Part shown: one piece after another, positions 1 through 7,433 of the stretch
How the letters are laid out: the number at the start of each line of letters is the position of its first letter
Numbering within the stretch: position 1 is the stretch's first letter
NCBI GenBank assembly: GCA_028719045.1
Contig: JAQULD010000016.1
Location: 1-18,593, forward strand
Direction: 5' to 3'
DNA: 18,593 nt
DNA from: Candidatus Omnitrophota bacterium
GTDB taxonomy: Bacteria; Omnitrophota; Koll11; Gygaellales; Profunditerraquicolaceae
Position numbers and translations under genes: made by a program
The notes under the pieces: model-generated
The model's input: only the letters and a program-made list of their open reading frames with translations
Told to the model about the DNA's origin: nothing
The model's database searches: none

Positions 1-1020
1 GTGGAAATCTCCTTTAATGTCCTTTAATTCAATTAACTGGGGAAGGGCTGACCTTTTAGCCAGCTCTATCTCTCCGGTGTCTTCCCTTAATTCCGGCTCT
101 ATGTAAGGCAAACCGAGGACTTTGAATATCTCTTCCTCGGTCTTACCGCAGACGAATTTATCTTTTTTAAACACGCCGTACTCGTTTACTTTTAACCCCT
201 TCTTGATCGCCAGCTGCCTGATCTTAATATTAAAATTCCTGGAACCGGTAAAATAAAGGAGCGCGGCCCCGAAAGAACCATCCTCTACCACACGGCAGTC
301 TATCTGAATGTCGCCTTTTGTGCGGACGCTGGCCTTTGTGTCCCCTTTCGCCAAAACGTCTTTTACGGTAGGCAGCCCCGCGAAAGTATCCATTATTTTT
401 TCAGGCTTATCGGAAATTACCAGGATGTCGATATCGCGCACGGTCTCTTTGCGGCGGCGCAGGCTTCCGGCTACGGAGACCTTCTTAGCCTCAGCCATTT
501 TCCCCAGGGCGCCGGTAAAATCCTCTGAAACCCGGATTGCCTGCGCCAGGGTCATCCGCTCTTTGCCTTTCTTAACGAGCTCGATGCCTTTTTGGATATT
601 TTCGATAGTCTTTTCTTTAATGCCCGCAAGCCCCTGGAGTTTGTTGCCGCCGATCGCGGCTTCCAGGTCGGAAATACTTTTTATATGCAGTTGTTCGTAT
701 AAGAGTTTGGCGGTCTTGGGGCCTACAGACGGGATATTCAGTAATTCCAAAAGGCCTTCCGGGATGGTTTTCTTCAGGCCTTCGAAAAATCGCAGTTTGC
801 CGGTTTTTACGATCTCGTTTATTTTATCGGACAGGTCGCGGCCGATGCCGGGTACCTCCCCGAGGCGGCCTTCGGAAACGATCTTCTCTATATCCTCAGG
901 AAGGCTTTCAATATTAAGCGCCGCCCTCTCATAAGCGCGCACCCGAAAGACATTCTCGCCTTTTATTTCGAGGATCCTGGCAATATCGCCGAATATTTCC
1001 GCAACCAGTGAATTCTTCAT
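1..1020 (-). CDS. polX: DNA polymerase X family (PolX), partial, 3' end cut by window edge
   Basis: I translated this frame directly because it runs off the left edge; 340 residues are visible. It is a family X DNA polymerase, which fills short gaps in base excision repair. Seen: two helix-hairpin-helix segments (about residues 55-67 and 95-111), then the nucleotidyltransferase core with the GS...R motif at 185-190, catalytic aspartates D196 and D198 (RDIDIL), the third aspartate D241 (QIDCRVV), and the FTGS motif at 257-260. The visible part ends at GDFH, which in bacterial PolX begins the C-terminal PHP domain, so a further 230 residues or so probably lie outside. The ATG overlaps the panE stop as ATGA, indicating translational coupling. 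It is the last visible gene of the HU-to-polX operon. Confidence 0.95.
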   Translation of the reverse strand, partial: MKNSLVAEIFGDIARILEIKGENVFRVRAYERAALNIESLPEDIEKIVSEGRLGEVPGIGRDLSDKINEIVKTGKLRFFEGLKKTIPEGLLELLNIPSVGPKTAKLLYEQLHIKSISDLEAAIGGNKLQGLAGIKEKTIENIQKGIELVKKGKERMTLAQAIRVSEDFTGALGKMAEAKKVSVAGSLRRRKETVRDIDILVISDKPEKIMDTFAGLPTVKDVLAKGDTKASVRTKGDIQIDCRVVEDGSFGAALLYFTGSRNFNIKIRQLAIKKGLKVNEYGVFKKDKFVCGKTEEEIFKVLGLPYIEPELREDTGEIELAKRSALPQLIELKDIKGDFH

Positions 1021-1946
1021 TTAACCGCGAGGCCGTAGCTTGACTCTATGGTCTTTATCAGGTCAACTAAAATGCAATTCGCCGGGACCGGTATCCCAAG
1101 CTCCTGCCCGAAACGCACGATGACCCCGTTTAAAAAATCCACTTCCGTCTTCTTCTTCCTCAATACATCCTGTAACATCGAAGAGACATTCGCGGCGGTC
1201 GCTTCACAAACCGCTTCCACTTTAGCCAGCGGGTCGTCGAAAATCAGCTTTATCCTTTTACGCTTGGCGACCTTCACCGCCTCGGTCACCGCTTCTCTCA
1301 TTATTTTACGGCTGCCTTCGAATTCTATAAGTTTCCCGTTGTTCAGGCGCGTTATCGCGGTAAGGGCGTTTATTCCGACATTAATTATAAGCTTTGACCA
1401 CAAGAGGCCCTTTATGTCCCGGGAGATCCTGGACTCAAGGCCGCACTTATTAAAAGCCTCGCGGATCGCGCGCATCTGCACCGGGATTTTCCCGTCCGCA
1501 AGGCCCATTACCGTTTCCCCTTTTCCGGCAAATTTTATATGGCCGGTATCAACCAGGATAGAGCCAAGATTGGTAGTCCCGCCGATCACTTTATTTTCCC
1601 CGGCTATCTCGCTTAAAACCTCGATATTGCCTATGCCGTTCTGTAAGGTAAGCACCAAAGTGTCCTCTCCCAGGAGAGGCTTGGCGTGCAGGATCGCCTG
1701 TTTTGTGTCGTATGATTTTACGCAGATAATGATCAAATCCGCCGTGCCGATATCTTTGGGTTCCGCCGTGGTTTTAACACGCGCCTGCGGGTTTCCCGGC
1801 ACGCCTTCGGCAATTATCCCCTGTTTATTGATCTTTTCCGCGCGCCCCTTGTCCTTATCCAGGAGCCAAATTTCTTCCTTGGACTTGGATAAAAAAGCGG
1901 CGAATAAACAACCCATGGCACCGGGGCCTACTATGGCTATTTTCAT
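1017..1946 (-). CDS. panE: 2-dehydropantoate 2-reductase
   Basis: Cytosolic NADPH-dependent ketopantoate reductase (PanE/ApbA family), which makes pantoate for pantothenate and CoA. With the start used here (309 aa), the N-terminal Rossmann motif is GPGAMG (residues 7-12). The LQNGIGN motif carries N103, and K185 in GLLWSKL matches the catalytic lysine of the family. The C-terminal helical domain (NVSSMLQD onwards) is intact. I chose the ATG at 1946 because GGAGG stands five bases upstream of it; a TTG four codons earlier overlaps that ribosome binding site. The gene begins about 32 bases after the recO stop and its stop overlaps the polX start. No other pantothenate gene is nearby, so its place in this operon is not explained by pathway. 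Some PanE-like proteins act on other 2-ketoacids. Confidence 0.93.
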   Translation of the reverse strand: MKIAIVGPGAMGCLFAAFLSKSKEEIWLLDKDKGRAEKINKQGIIAEGVPGNPQARVKTTAEPKDIGTADLIIICVKSYDTKQAILHAKPLLGEDTLVLTLQNGIGNIEVLSEIAGENKVIGGTTNLGSILVDTGHIKFAGKGETVMGLADGKIPVQMRAIREAFNKCGLESRISRDIKGLLWSKLIINVGINALTAITRLNNGKLIEFEGSRKIMREAVTEAVKVAKRKRIKLIFDDPLAKVEAVCEATAANVSSMLQDVLRKKKTEVDFLNGVIVRFGQELGIPVPANCILVDLIKTIESSYGLAVK

Positions 1947-1978
1947 ATGCGCCTCCAATATTAAAGTTAAACTTCGCG

Positions 1979-2743
1979 CTAAGCGACTGACGCCAAATAA
2001 TCCAGTTTATCCAGGACTTTCTGCGACTTGAATTCTTTTTCCAGATGGAAATTCAGGAACGAGTTCAATACCAGGCCCAGTTCTTTTTTTATCTGCGGGT
2101 TCATCCCGAGATTAAGGTTACTCTTGAAATCGTTTTTCTCGATATGCATTATAGTGGCTATGGTGCCCCGGAAAATAGCGCGGGCGGCGGAATCCCTGCC
2201 AGAGCATTTTAAGCAAAGCAATCCTCCGAGATTGAGGCTGAATTTGGACTGGCCGCTGATCTTTTCCTTGCAGATCACGCAGGAATCAAGGTGGGGTTTG
2301 AAGCCGGAGAGGGAAAGTATTTTGATCTTGAATATAGTCGTGACCTTTTCGGGGAAATTAGTGACCGCCAGTTCCGAAAGAGCGGATAAGGCCAGGTTAA
2401 AAACCTCATCGTTCTTATCTTCTTCGGCCATGACCGAATTCAGGATCTCCATCATAAGGGTAGCCATGCCGATCTTCGAATAATCGCGCCTGATCCCGGA
2501 AAAACCGTCTTTCAAGTCGCACTGGCTTACGAGATGCACGGGCGAATTCCTTTTCTTATAGTAGATTATATCGTTATAGGAAAACAAATCCACGGGACTG
2601 GCGAATTTCGCGGGGTCCCCCCTTATGCCTTTAAGTATGCCGGTGACCTTGCCGAAATCCCTGGTAAAGAAATTTACTATAAGCGAGGTCTCGCGCACAT
2701 CGTACCTGGCCAGGACTAAAGCTTCGGTTTTATGTATGGACAT
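1979..2743 (-). CDS. recO: DNA repair protein RecO
   Basis: Recombination mediator that anneals single strands and, with RecR (and RecF), loads RecA at gaps. At 254 aa it has the usual family length. The N-terminal OB-fold is recognisable (residues 1-80, beginning with the typical KTEALVL strand and a YDVRETS turn). A helical part follows, and a zinc-binding site is visible as two pairs, C155/C158 and C177/C180; E. coli RecO lacks these cysteines but many bacterial RecO proteins have them. The start overlaps the end of ybeY by 14 bases and there is no strong Shine-Dalgarno sequence, so it is probably translated by coupling. Its place after ybeY matches the Firmicutes phoH-to-recO cluster. Confidence 0.95.
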   Translation of the reverse strand: MSIHKTEALVLARYDVRETSLIVNFFTRDFGKVTGILKGIRGDPAKFASPVDLFSYNDIIYYKKRNSPVHLVSQCDLKDGFSGIRRDYSKIGMATLMMEILNSVMAEEDKNDEVFNLALSALSELAVTNFPEKVTTIFKIKILSLSGFKPHLDSCVICKEKISGQSKFSLNLGGLLCLKCSGRDSAARAIFRGTIATIMHIEKNDFKSNLNLGMNPQIKKELGLVLNSFLNFHLEKEFKSQKVLDKLDYLASVA

Positions 2744-3152
2744 ATCGTGAGGATTTCTTTTCCATTATCTTTCTTTGTTTTGAAGTGCTGTCATCATAGC
2801 CTAAGACATGCAGGGTGCCGTGTATGACATACAGGTATAATTCGAAAAGCGGAGTGGTATTAAATACTTTCGAGTTGGAGAAAGCCGTGTCCGTGGATAT
2901 AATGATATCCGTTAGAAGGTGGTCTTTGTTTTCACTGATGTCGAAAGCCAGGACATCCGTGGGCCTGTTAATGCCCAGGTACTTGGAATTAAACTCGCTA
3001 ATTTTGGCGTCATTGACAAAGCAGATGTTAATTTCCCCGGATTTGCGGGCGCCTTCAGAAGACAAAACCTTAAATACCAGGCTTTTTATTTTCTTCGGGT
3101 TGATGGGAAGCTTCTTTTGCAGGTTTTTTACCGTTACTTTGAACTTTTTCAT
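2730..3152 (-). CDS. ybeY: rRNA maturation endoribonuclease YbeY
   Basis: Metal-dependent endoribonuclease of the YbeY/UPF0054 family, needed for 16S rRNA 3'-end processing and ribosome quality control. The 140-aa protein shows the family core: NRPTDVLAF (62-70), a DIIIS strand (82-86) and the zinc motif around HGTLHVLGYDD (111-121). H111 and H115 match the first two zinc ligands. The third position, His in E. coli, is D121 here; aspartate can bind zinc and GYxD variants exist elsewhere. The first 83 bases lie inside the 3' end of pgpH in another frame. I keep this ATG because KVTVKN is the expected first strand and no usable later start exists. No clear Shine-Dalgarno sequence is visible. 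Confidence 0.93.
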   Translation of the reverse strand: MKKFKVTVKNLQKKLPINPKKIKSLVFKVLSSEGARKSGEINICFVNDAKISEFNSKYLGINRPTDVLAFDISENKDHLLTDIIISTDTAFSNSKVFNTTPLFELYLYVIHGTLHVLGYDDSTSKQRKIMEKKSSRYVHT

Positions 3153-4515
3153 CGGGATAATTTACGCGCGAATGATAAATTCCGCCCAATATTCGGATAA
3201 AAACGGAAGATATCTTCTCCAAGTCCTTCAGGGTTAAATCGCATTCATCGAGCTGGCCGTCGATAAACTTGTTATTGATGATCTTGTGCACCACTTCTTC
3301 TATCTTTGCGGGCGTAGGTTCCTTAAGCGCTCGGGTAGCGGCCTCCACCGAATCCGCCAGCATCACCACGGCGGTTTCCTTCGTGTTCGGGCGCGGGCCG
3401 GCGTAACGGAAGCCTTCCTCTTTTACTTCCTGGTCTTCTTCCAGGGTCTCCAGGGCCCTGCGGTAAAAATAGTAAACCAGGCTGTTGCCGTGATGCAGCT
3501 GTATGAAATCTATCAGGCGCGGGTTAAGCCTGTATCTTTTGGCCATTTCCACGCCTTCCTTGACGTGGTTCATGATCACGAGCTTGCTCATGGTAGGGGC
3601 CAGGTTATCGTGTTTATTCGAAGTAATACTCTGGTTTTCGCTGAAATATTCCGGCTTCTGGATCTTGCCTATGTCATGATAATAGGCGCCTATCCTGGCA
3701 AGCAGGGAATTAGCCCCGACTATCCCGCAGGCGGCTTCGGAAAGATTTCCCACGATGAGGCTGTGATGGTAAGTGCCCGGGGCTTCCAGCATCATACGGT
3801 TTAAAATAGGATGATTGAAATCGGCCAGCTCCAGGAGGGTAATGTTGGTGATCGTGCCGAATAAATACTCGAAAATGGACAGGACGCCAAGCACTATTAT
3901 ACCGCAGGCAACGCCGTTGCCAAAAAGTATAAAGTACGACTTGGGGTTATCTATCCTGAAATAACTTATTAAAAACAACGAAAATGCCTGGGCCGCGCCT
4001 AAAATCAACCCCGCGCGGATGATGGTATTGCGTTTTCTAACGCCTTTGGCAAGAAGGATCGACAAAATTCCGTTTGCCAGGAAAAGCATGCCCAGATAAA
4101 AATTGTTCCCGGAAATACTTGAAACCGCGACCGCGCAGGCAACGGTAAGTACGAGCGATACAACCAGTTCGTTAAAAAGGATTATCGCCAGCATCGGCAC
4201 GGTGCAAAACGGTATATAGAAAGCAGAGCCGCCTTGTTTAATGATTATATAACTGGCGACTGTAATAAGCACGAAAAGGAACGACAGGTTCAACAGCCTG
4301 TAAGGGCGGCCGCTTAAGTCCTTATAAAGGGACTTGAGGTAAATCGCCGATAATAATATAAAAAGCGGGACAGCGAAATTGATCTGCAGGGCGAAGCTCA
4401 CTACAAAACCGGCGACAGCTCCGGCGATGATGCCGGAATTAGCGCGCAAAGGAGCGTAGATCCCGGAAATACTCTTTGATATATGCGCTTTATTTATCCC
4501 TAGATGCTTTTTCAT
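3070..4515 (-). CDS. pgpH: PgpH-like membrane HD phosphodiesterase lacking the extracellular domain
   Basis: Membrane protein of the 7TM-HD (PgpH/YqfF) family; characterised members hydrolyse cyclic-di-AMP. Residues 28-220 hold seven or eight hydrophobic segments, followed by a cytosolic HD domain: tandem H250/H251, H280-D281 (YYHDIGK), HHG at 341-343 and D388 in MLADSVEA, a complete metal site. Listeria PgpH is about 720 aa with a large extracellular 7TMR-HDED domain before the membrane part; here the protein is 481 aa and that domain is absent. An in-frame stop lies four codons upstream of the ATG, so the start was not simply missed. The start overlaps phoH by 26 bases, and the polar lysine-rich tail overlaps ybeY by 83 bases. 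Cyclic-di-AMP as substrate is inferred from the family. Confidence 0.88.
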   Translation of the reverse strand: MKKHLGINKAHISKSISGIYAPLRANSGIIAGAVAGFVVSFALQINFAVPLFILLSAIYLKSLYKDLSGRPYRLLNLSFLFVLITVASYIIIKQGGSAFYIPFCTVPMLAIILFNELVVSLVLTVACAVAVSSISGNNFYLGMLFLANGILSILLAKGVRKRNTIIRAGLILGAAQAFSLFLISYFRIDNPKSYFILFGNGVACGIIVLGVLSIFEYLFGTITNITLLELADFNHPILNRMMLEAPGTYHHSLIVGNLSEAACGIVGANSLLARIGAYYHDIGKIQKPEYFSENQSITSNKHDNLAPTMSKLVIMNHVKEGVEMAKRYRLNPRLIDFIQLHHGNSLVYYFYRRALETLEEDQEVKEEGFRYAGPRPNTKETAVVMLADSVEAATRALKEPTPAKIEEVVHKIINNKFIDGQLDECDLTLKDLEKISSVFIRILGGIYHSRVNYPDEKVQSNGKKPAKEASHQPEENKKPGI

Positions 4516-5467
4516 ACGCTTCGATTATTTTCTGCACCAGCTCGTGCCTTACCACGTCAAAACCGGTGAAATAAGTGAACTTGATGCCTTCGATGTCTTT
4601 TAATATGTCCTGGGCGTGCAGAAGGCCGATGGGTTTGCCTTCCGGCAAATCGCTCTGGGTTATGTCCCCGGTTATCACTACCTTGGAATCAAACCCTAAA
4701 CGCGTCAGGAACATTTTCATTTGTTCGGCGGTCGCGTTTTGCGCTTCGTCGAGGATTATGAAAGCGTCGTTCAAGGTCCTTCCTCTCATATAGGCCAGAG
4801 GCGCCACTTCGATTATCCCTGTTTCTATGTATTTTTCGATGCGCTCGGCGTCCATCATGTCGTAAAGAGCGTCATAAAGCGGCCTAAGGTAGGGCGAGAT
4901 CTTTTCGTACACATCCCCGGGCAAAAATCCGAGCGATTCCCCGGCTTCAATCGCCGGGCGCGTAAGTATGATCCTGCGCACCTCCTGATTTTTTAAAGCC
5001 TCGACCGCGCTCGCCATGGCAAGATAGGTCTTGCCCGTGCCCGCCGGGCCTATTCCGAATACGATGTCGTATTTTTTTATCGCCTCCACGTATTCGCGCT
5101 GCCCCTTGGTCTTGGGCTGTATCGTCCTTGACTTGGCGGATTTCTCTTTCTGGGGCATGAAACCTATGACCGAAGGCACATCCTGGACTTCCGGAGCGTA
5201 ATTCTTTTCTTTCATAAAATCGTTCATCAGGTGGTGCATATCCAGCCTTCCCACCTCGGGCTGCCCGGCGCGGATAGCGTCTAAGAGGTATTCTATAAGG
5301 CCGCAGGCTTTATTGACGTTATTCAGGGAGCCGCTTAATTTCAAATGCTCGCCCTTTAAGAATACCTTGACCTTATATTTACGCTCTATTTCTTTAATGT
5401 TATGGTCATGCGGCCCTAAGAGCGCCTGGGCCTCCTGATTATCTTCAAGTATTATGGTCTTTTCCAT
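4490..5467 (-). CDS. phoH: PhoH family ATPase (YbeZ-like)
   Basis: Cytosolic PhoH-like P-loop ATPase of the YbeZ type, usually encoded beside ybeY and thought to help it in RNA metabolism. The 325-aa protein has a small KH-like N-terminal region (about 1-65, with the GPHDHNIKEIE turn), a linker, then the PhoH domain. That domain shows Walker A GIGPAGTGKT at 138-147, the ILTRPA motif near 167-172, Walker B IILDEAQNA at 237-245, and VITGDITQSDLP further on. The start shares one base with the stop of the upstream lipoprotein gene (TAATG). The end overlaps pgpH. Its helicase or RNase-partner role is family knowledge, not visible here. Confidence 0.95.
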   Translation of the reverse strand: MEKTIILEDNQEAQALLGPHDHNIKEIERKYKVKVFLKGEHLKLSGSLNNVNKACGLIEYLLDAIRAGQPEVGRLDMHHLMNDFMKEKNYAPEVQDVPSVIGFMPQKEKSAKSRTIQPKTKGQREYVEAIKKYDIVFGIGPAGTGKTYLAMASAVEALKNQEVRRIILTRPAIEAGESLGFLPGDVYEKISPYLRPLYDALYDMMDAERIEKYIETGIIEVAPLAYMRGRTLNDAFIILDEAQNATAEQMKMFLTRLGFDSKVVITGDITQSDLPEGKPIGLLHAQDILKDIEGIKFTYFTGFDVVRHELVQKIIEAYEKASRDK

Positions 5468-6015
5468 TATTTAAGGTTTTCTTTGGTCTCCTTGTTCGCT
5501 TCCACCGGGATGTTCAAGACCTGTCCCGGACGAAGGCTGTTCGGGGTCTTCATTTTATCTTTGTTCGCCTCGAATAGTTTGTGCCATCTCTTTGTGGTAC
5601 CGTAAAATTTCTGGGAGATCTTCTGCAAAGTATCGTTTTTCTGCACGGTATAACTTTCATAAGCCGTATTCCCTTGCGAAGGAAGCGTTTCTGTTGGGGC
5701 CTGGGCTTCAGTTTCCGCGGGCGCGGACTTTTCCGGAGTCATTGTTTCAGTGGTTTTGGCTTTGTTTTTATTTCCAAACTTTATAAGCGGGTACAGCTCT
5801 ATCTCCACTGTTTTCGTGGTACGGATGGCCTTCCTTTCCATTTCTTCTCCCGAAGGCATTTTCCCCTGCAGGTAACCGCGGTTGCCTGTGGTCAGGTCCT
5901 GGTCAACCCTGTCCCTTGTCACGGGGTACGACCTTACCACGCATCCCGATAATATAAAAACAGAAAACACTAATGTGGCGTATAGCGAATTGCGTATGGC
6001 GTATCGCGCGTTCAT
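5467..6015 (-). CDS. LysM-domain lipoprotein
   Basis: A predicted lipoprotein of 182 aa. The N-terminus is a short signal peptide with two arginines, a hydrophobic core and a lipobox ILSGC, giving lipidation at C25. Residues 26-60 hold a polar segment with RVDQDL and GNRGYLQG. A linker rich in Pro, Glu, Thr and Ala (85-118) leads to one LysM domain at about 121-171 (YTVQKNDTL...PGQVLNIP), which should bind peptidoglycan. The start is well supported: GGGAGGG and GGAAGG precede the ATG, which overlaps the aspS stop as ATGA. The codons of the signal peptide n-region are made of a heptanucleotide tandem repeat (separate entry). Exact function is unknown; a cell-envelope role is inferred. Confidence 0.85.
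   Translation of the reverse strand: MNARYAIRNSLYATLVFSVFILSGCVVRSYPVTRDRVDQDLTTGNRGYLQGKMPSGEEMERKAIRTTKTVEIELYPLIKFGNKNKAKTTETMTPEKSAPAETEAQAPTETLPSQGNTAYESYTVQKNDTLQKISQKFYGTTKRWHKLFEANKDKMKTPNSLRPGQVLNIPVEANKETKENLK
5978..6005 (-). repeat. Heptanucleotide tandem repeat, four units, inside the lipoprotein start
   Basis: Read on the plus strand the units are gcgtata, gcgaatt, gcgtatg and gcgtatc, back to back; a degenerate fifth (gcgcgtt) follows. The consensus is GCGTATN. Because three 7-base units make seven codons, the repeat translates as the ARYAIRN-type pattern at residues 3-13 of the LysM lipoprotein. It resembles the AATACGC-type heptamer arrays that give NTQYAIR-like peptides in other genomes; that resemblance is from memory. 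Confidence 0.7.
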
Positions 6016-7412
6016 TTGCCTTCCCTCCCTTTTTTGTTTATGGTTAACCCTAATTCCTTTAATTGTTTTTCATCTACTTCCGACGGAGCGCTGGTCAACG
6101 GGCAAAACGCCTTTTGCGTCTTAGGGAAAGCGATAACTTCCCTGATGCTGTCCACGCCCGCCAAAACAGTCAAAAGCCTGTCCAAACCAAAGGCAACCCC
6201 TCCGTGCGGGGGAGCGCCGAACTGGAAGGCCTCAAGCAGGAACCCGAAACGCTTGTGCGCCTGTTCCTTGTCTATACCTATTATTTTGAAAATACGTTCC
6301 TGCAATTCCGGGTTATGGATCCTGATAGAACCGGAACCCATTTCCATGCCGTTCAACACCAGGTCATACGAACGCGATTTTACTTTCTCCGGGCTTGCCT
6401 CCAGGATATCCAGGTCGCTTGCGGCGGGCGAAGTAAAAGGATGATGCTCGCTCTCCCAGCGTTTTTCTTCCTTGTTGTATTGGAATAGCGGAAAATCCAC
6501 AACCCAGGCAAAAGCGTAATCGCAATTCAGCTCTTTCCTTAAGTCCGGCTTATCCGAGTTATATTTTTCCTTTGCCTGCGCGTGGGTGATCCTCGGGAAA
6601 GGGACCTTGAGATCCACGCCTTTTAGTTCTTTGAAGATCAGCTGTATCAGCCCTTCGCTTAACGCGAATATGTCCTCTTCATCGATAAAAGACATTTCCA
6701 TGTCCAGCTGGGTAAATTCCGGCTGGCGGTCGGCGCGCAGGTCCTCGTCGCGGAAACACTTGGCGATCTGATAATACTTCTCAATGCCCGCCACCATCAG
6801 TATCTGCTTGAACAATTGGGGCGACTGCGGCAGGGCGTAGAATTCCCCGGGGTTTAATCTCGAAGGCACCAGGTAATCGCGCGCTCCCTCCGGAGTGGAT
6901 TTGGTAAGGATCGGCGTTTCGCATTCCAGGAAATCCCTCTGATTAAGGTAATCGCGGATGATCTTATACATCCTGGGCCTTAAAATAAAATTATTGTAAA
7001 CGTTTTTCCTTCTTAAATCCAAGTAGCGGTATTTAAGCCGCATTTCCTCGGTTACTTCCAGGTCTTCTCTTATTTCAAAAGGCGGGGTAAGGCAGGTATT
7101 CAGGATTTCCATATCAAGCGCCAGTACTTCGATCTCGCCGGTAGGCAGTTTAGGATTGATAGTGCCCTGGGGGCGCTTATTTACTTTGCCTTTTATCTTT
7201 ATTACGAATTCGGTCCGTAAATCCTGCGCTTTCTTGTAAGCCTCTCCTGATTCCTTGGGGATAAAAACAACCTGGGTAAGGCCGTACCTGTCCCGGATAT
7301 CGATGAAAATAAGCTTGCCGTGGTCGCGCCTGCTGGCTACCCACCCGCAAAGAGTCACTTCTTTCCCAAAATCGTTAACATTCAATTCGCCGCAAGTTTG
7401 AGTCCTTAACAT
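6012..7412 (-). CDS. aspS: Aspartyl-tRNA synthetase, bacterial type without the GAD insertion domain
   Basis: Class II synthetase charging tRNA with aspartate. The N-terminal anticodon-binding OB fold (1-105) is followed by the catalytic core: the YRYLDLRR region (128-135), motif 2 from FRDEDLRADRQPEFTQLDME (220-239), and motif 3 GLDRLLTVL (409-417) near the end. Bacterial AspRS is normally about 590 aa because a GAD domain sits between motifs 2 and 3. Here SDKPDLR (286-292) runs almost directly into WVVDFPLF (303-310), so the protein is only 466 aa. H31 (RRDHG) and G83 (RPQGT) match the residues linked to relaxed tRNA choice in the Pseudomonas enzyme, so it probably also charges tRNA-Asn. 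A GGGAG sequence lies six bases before the ATG. It follows hisS by 21 bases. Confidence 0.96.
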   Translation of the reverse strand: MLRTQTCGELNVNDFGKEVTLCGWVASRRDHGKLIFIDIRDRYGLTQVVFIPKESGEAYKKAQDLRTEFVIKIKGKVNKRPQGTINPKLPTGEIEVLALDMEILNTCLTPPFEIREDLEVTEEMRLKYRYLDLRRKNVYNNFILRPRMYKIIRDYLNQRDFLECETPILTKSTPEGARDYLVPSRLNPGEFYALPQSPQLFKQILMVAGIEKYYQIAKCFRDEDLRADRQPEFTQLDMEMSFIDEEDIFALSEGLIQLIFKELKGVDLKVPFPRITHAQAKEKYNSDKPDLRKELNCDYAFAWVVDFPLFQYNKEEKRWESEHHPFTSPAASDLDILEASPEKVKSRSYDLVLNGMEMGSGSIRIHNPELQERIFKIIGIDKEQAHKRFGFLLEAFQFGAPPHGGVAFGLDRLLTVLAGVDSIREVIAFPKTQKAFCPLTSAPSEVDEKQLKELGLTINKKGREGK

Positions 7413-7433
7413 TTATTACTCCCGGTAATTATT

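Noticed and set aside
1048..2031. Long open frame on the plus strand (327 codons) across panE
   Set aside because: It lies antisense to a clearly conserved reductase gene, has no recognisable domain and shows the composition of a shadow frame. The same holds for the other plus-strand frames, for example 308-934, 12972-13676 and 9685-10266.
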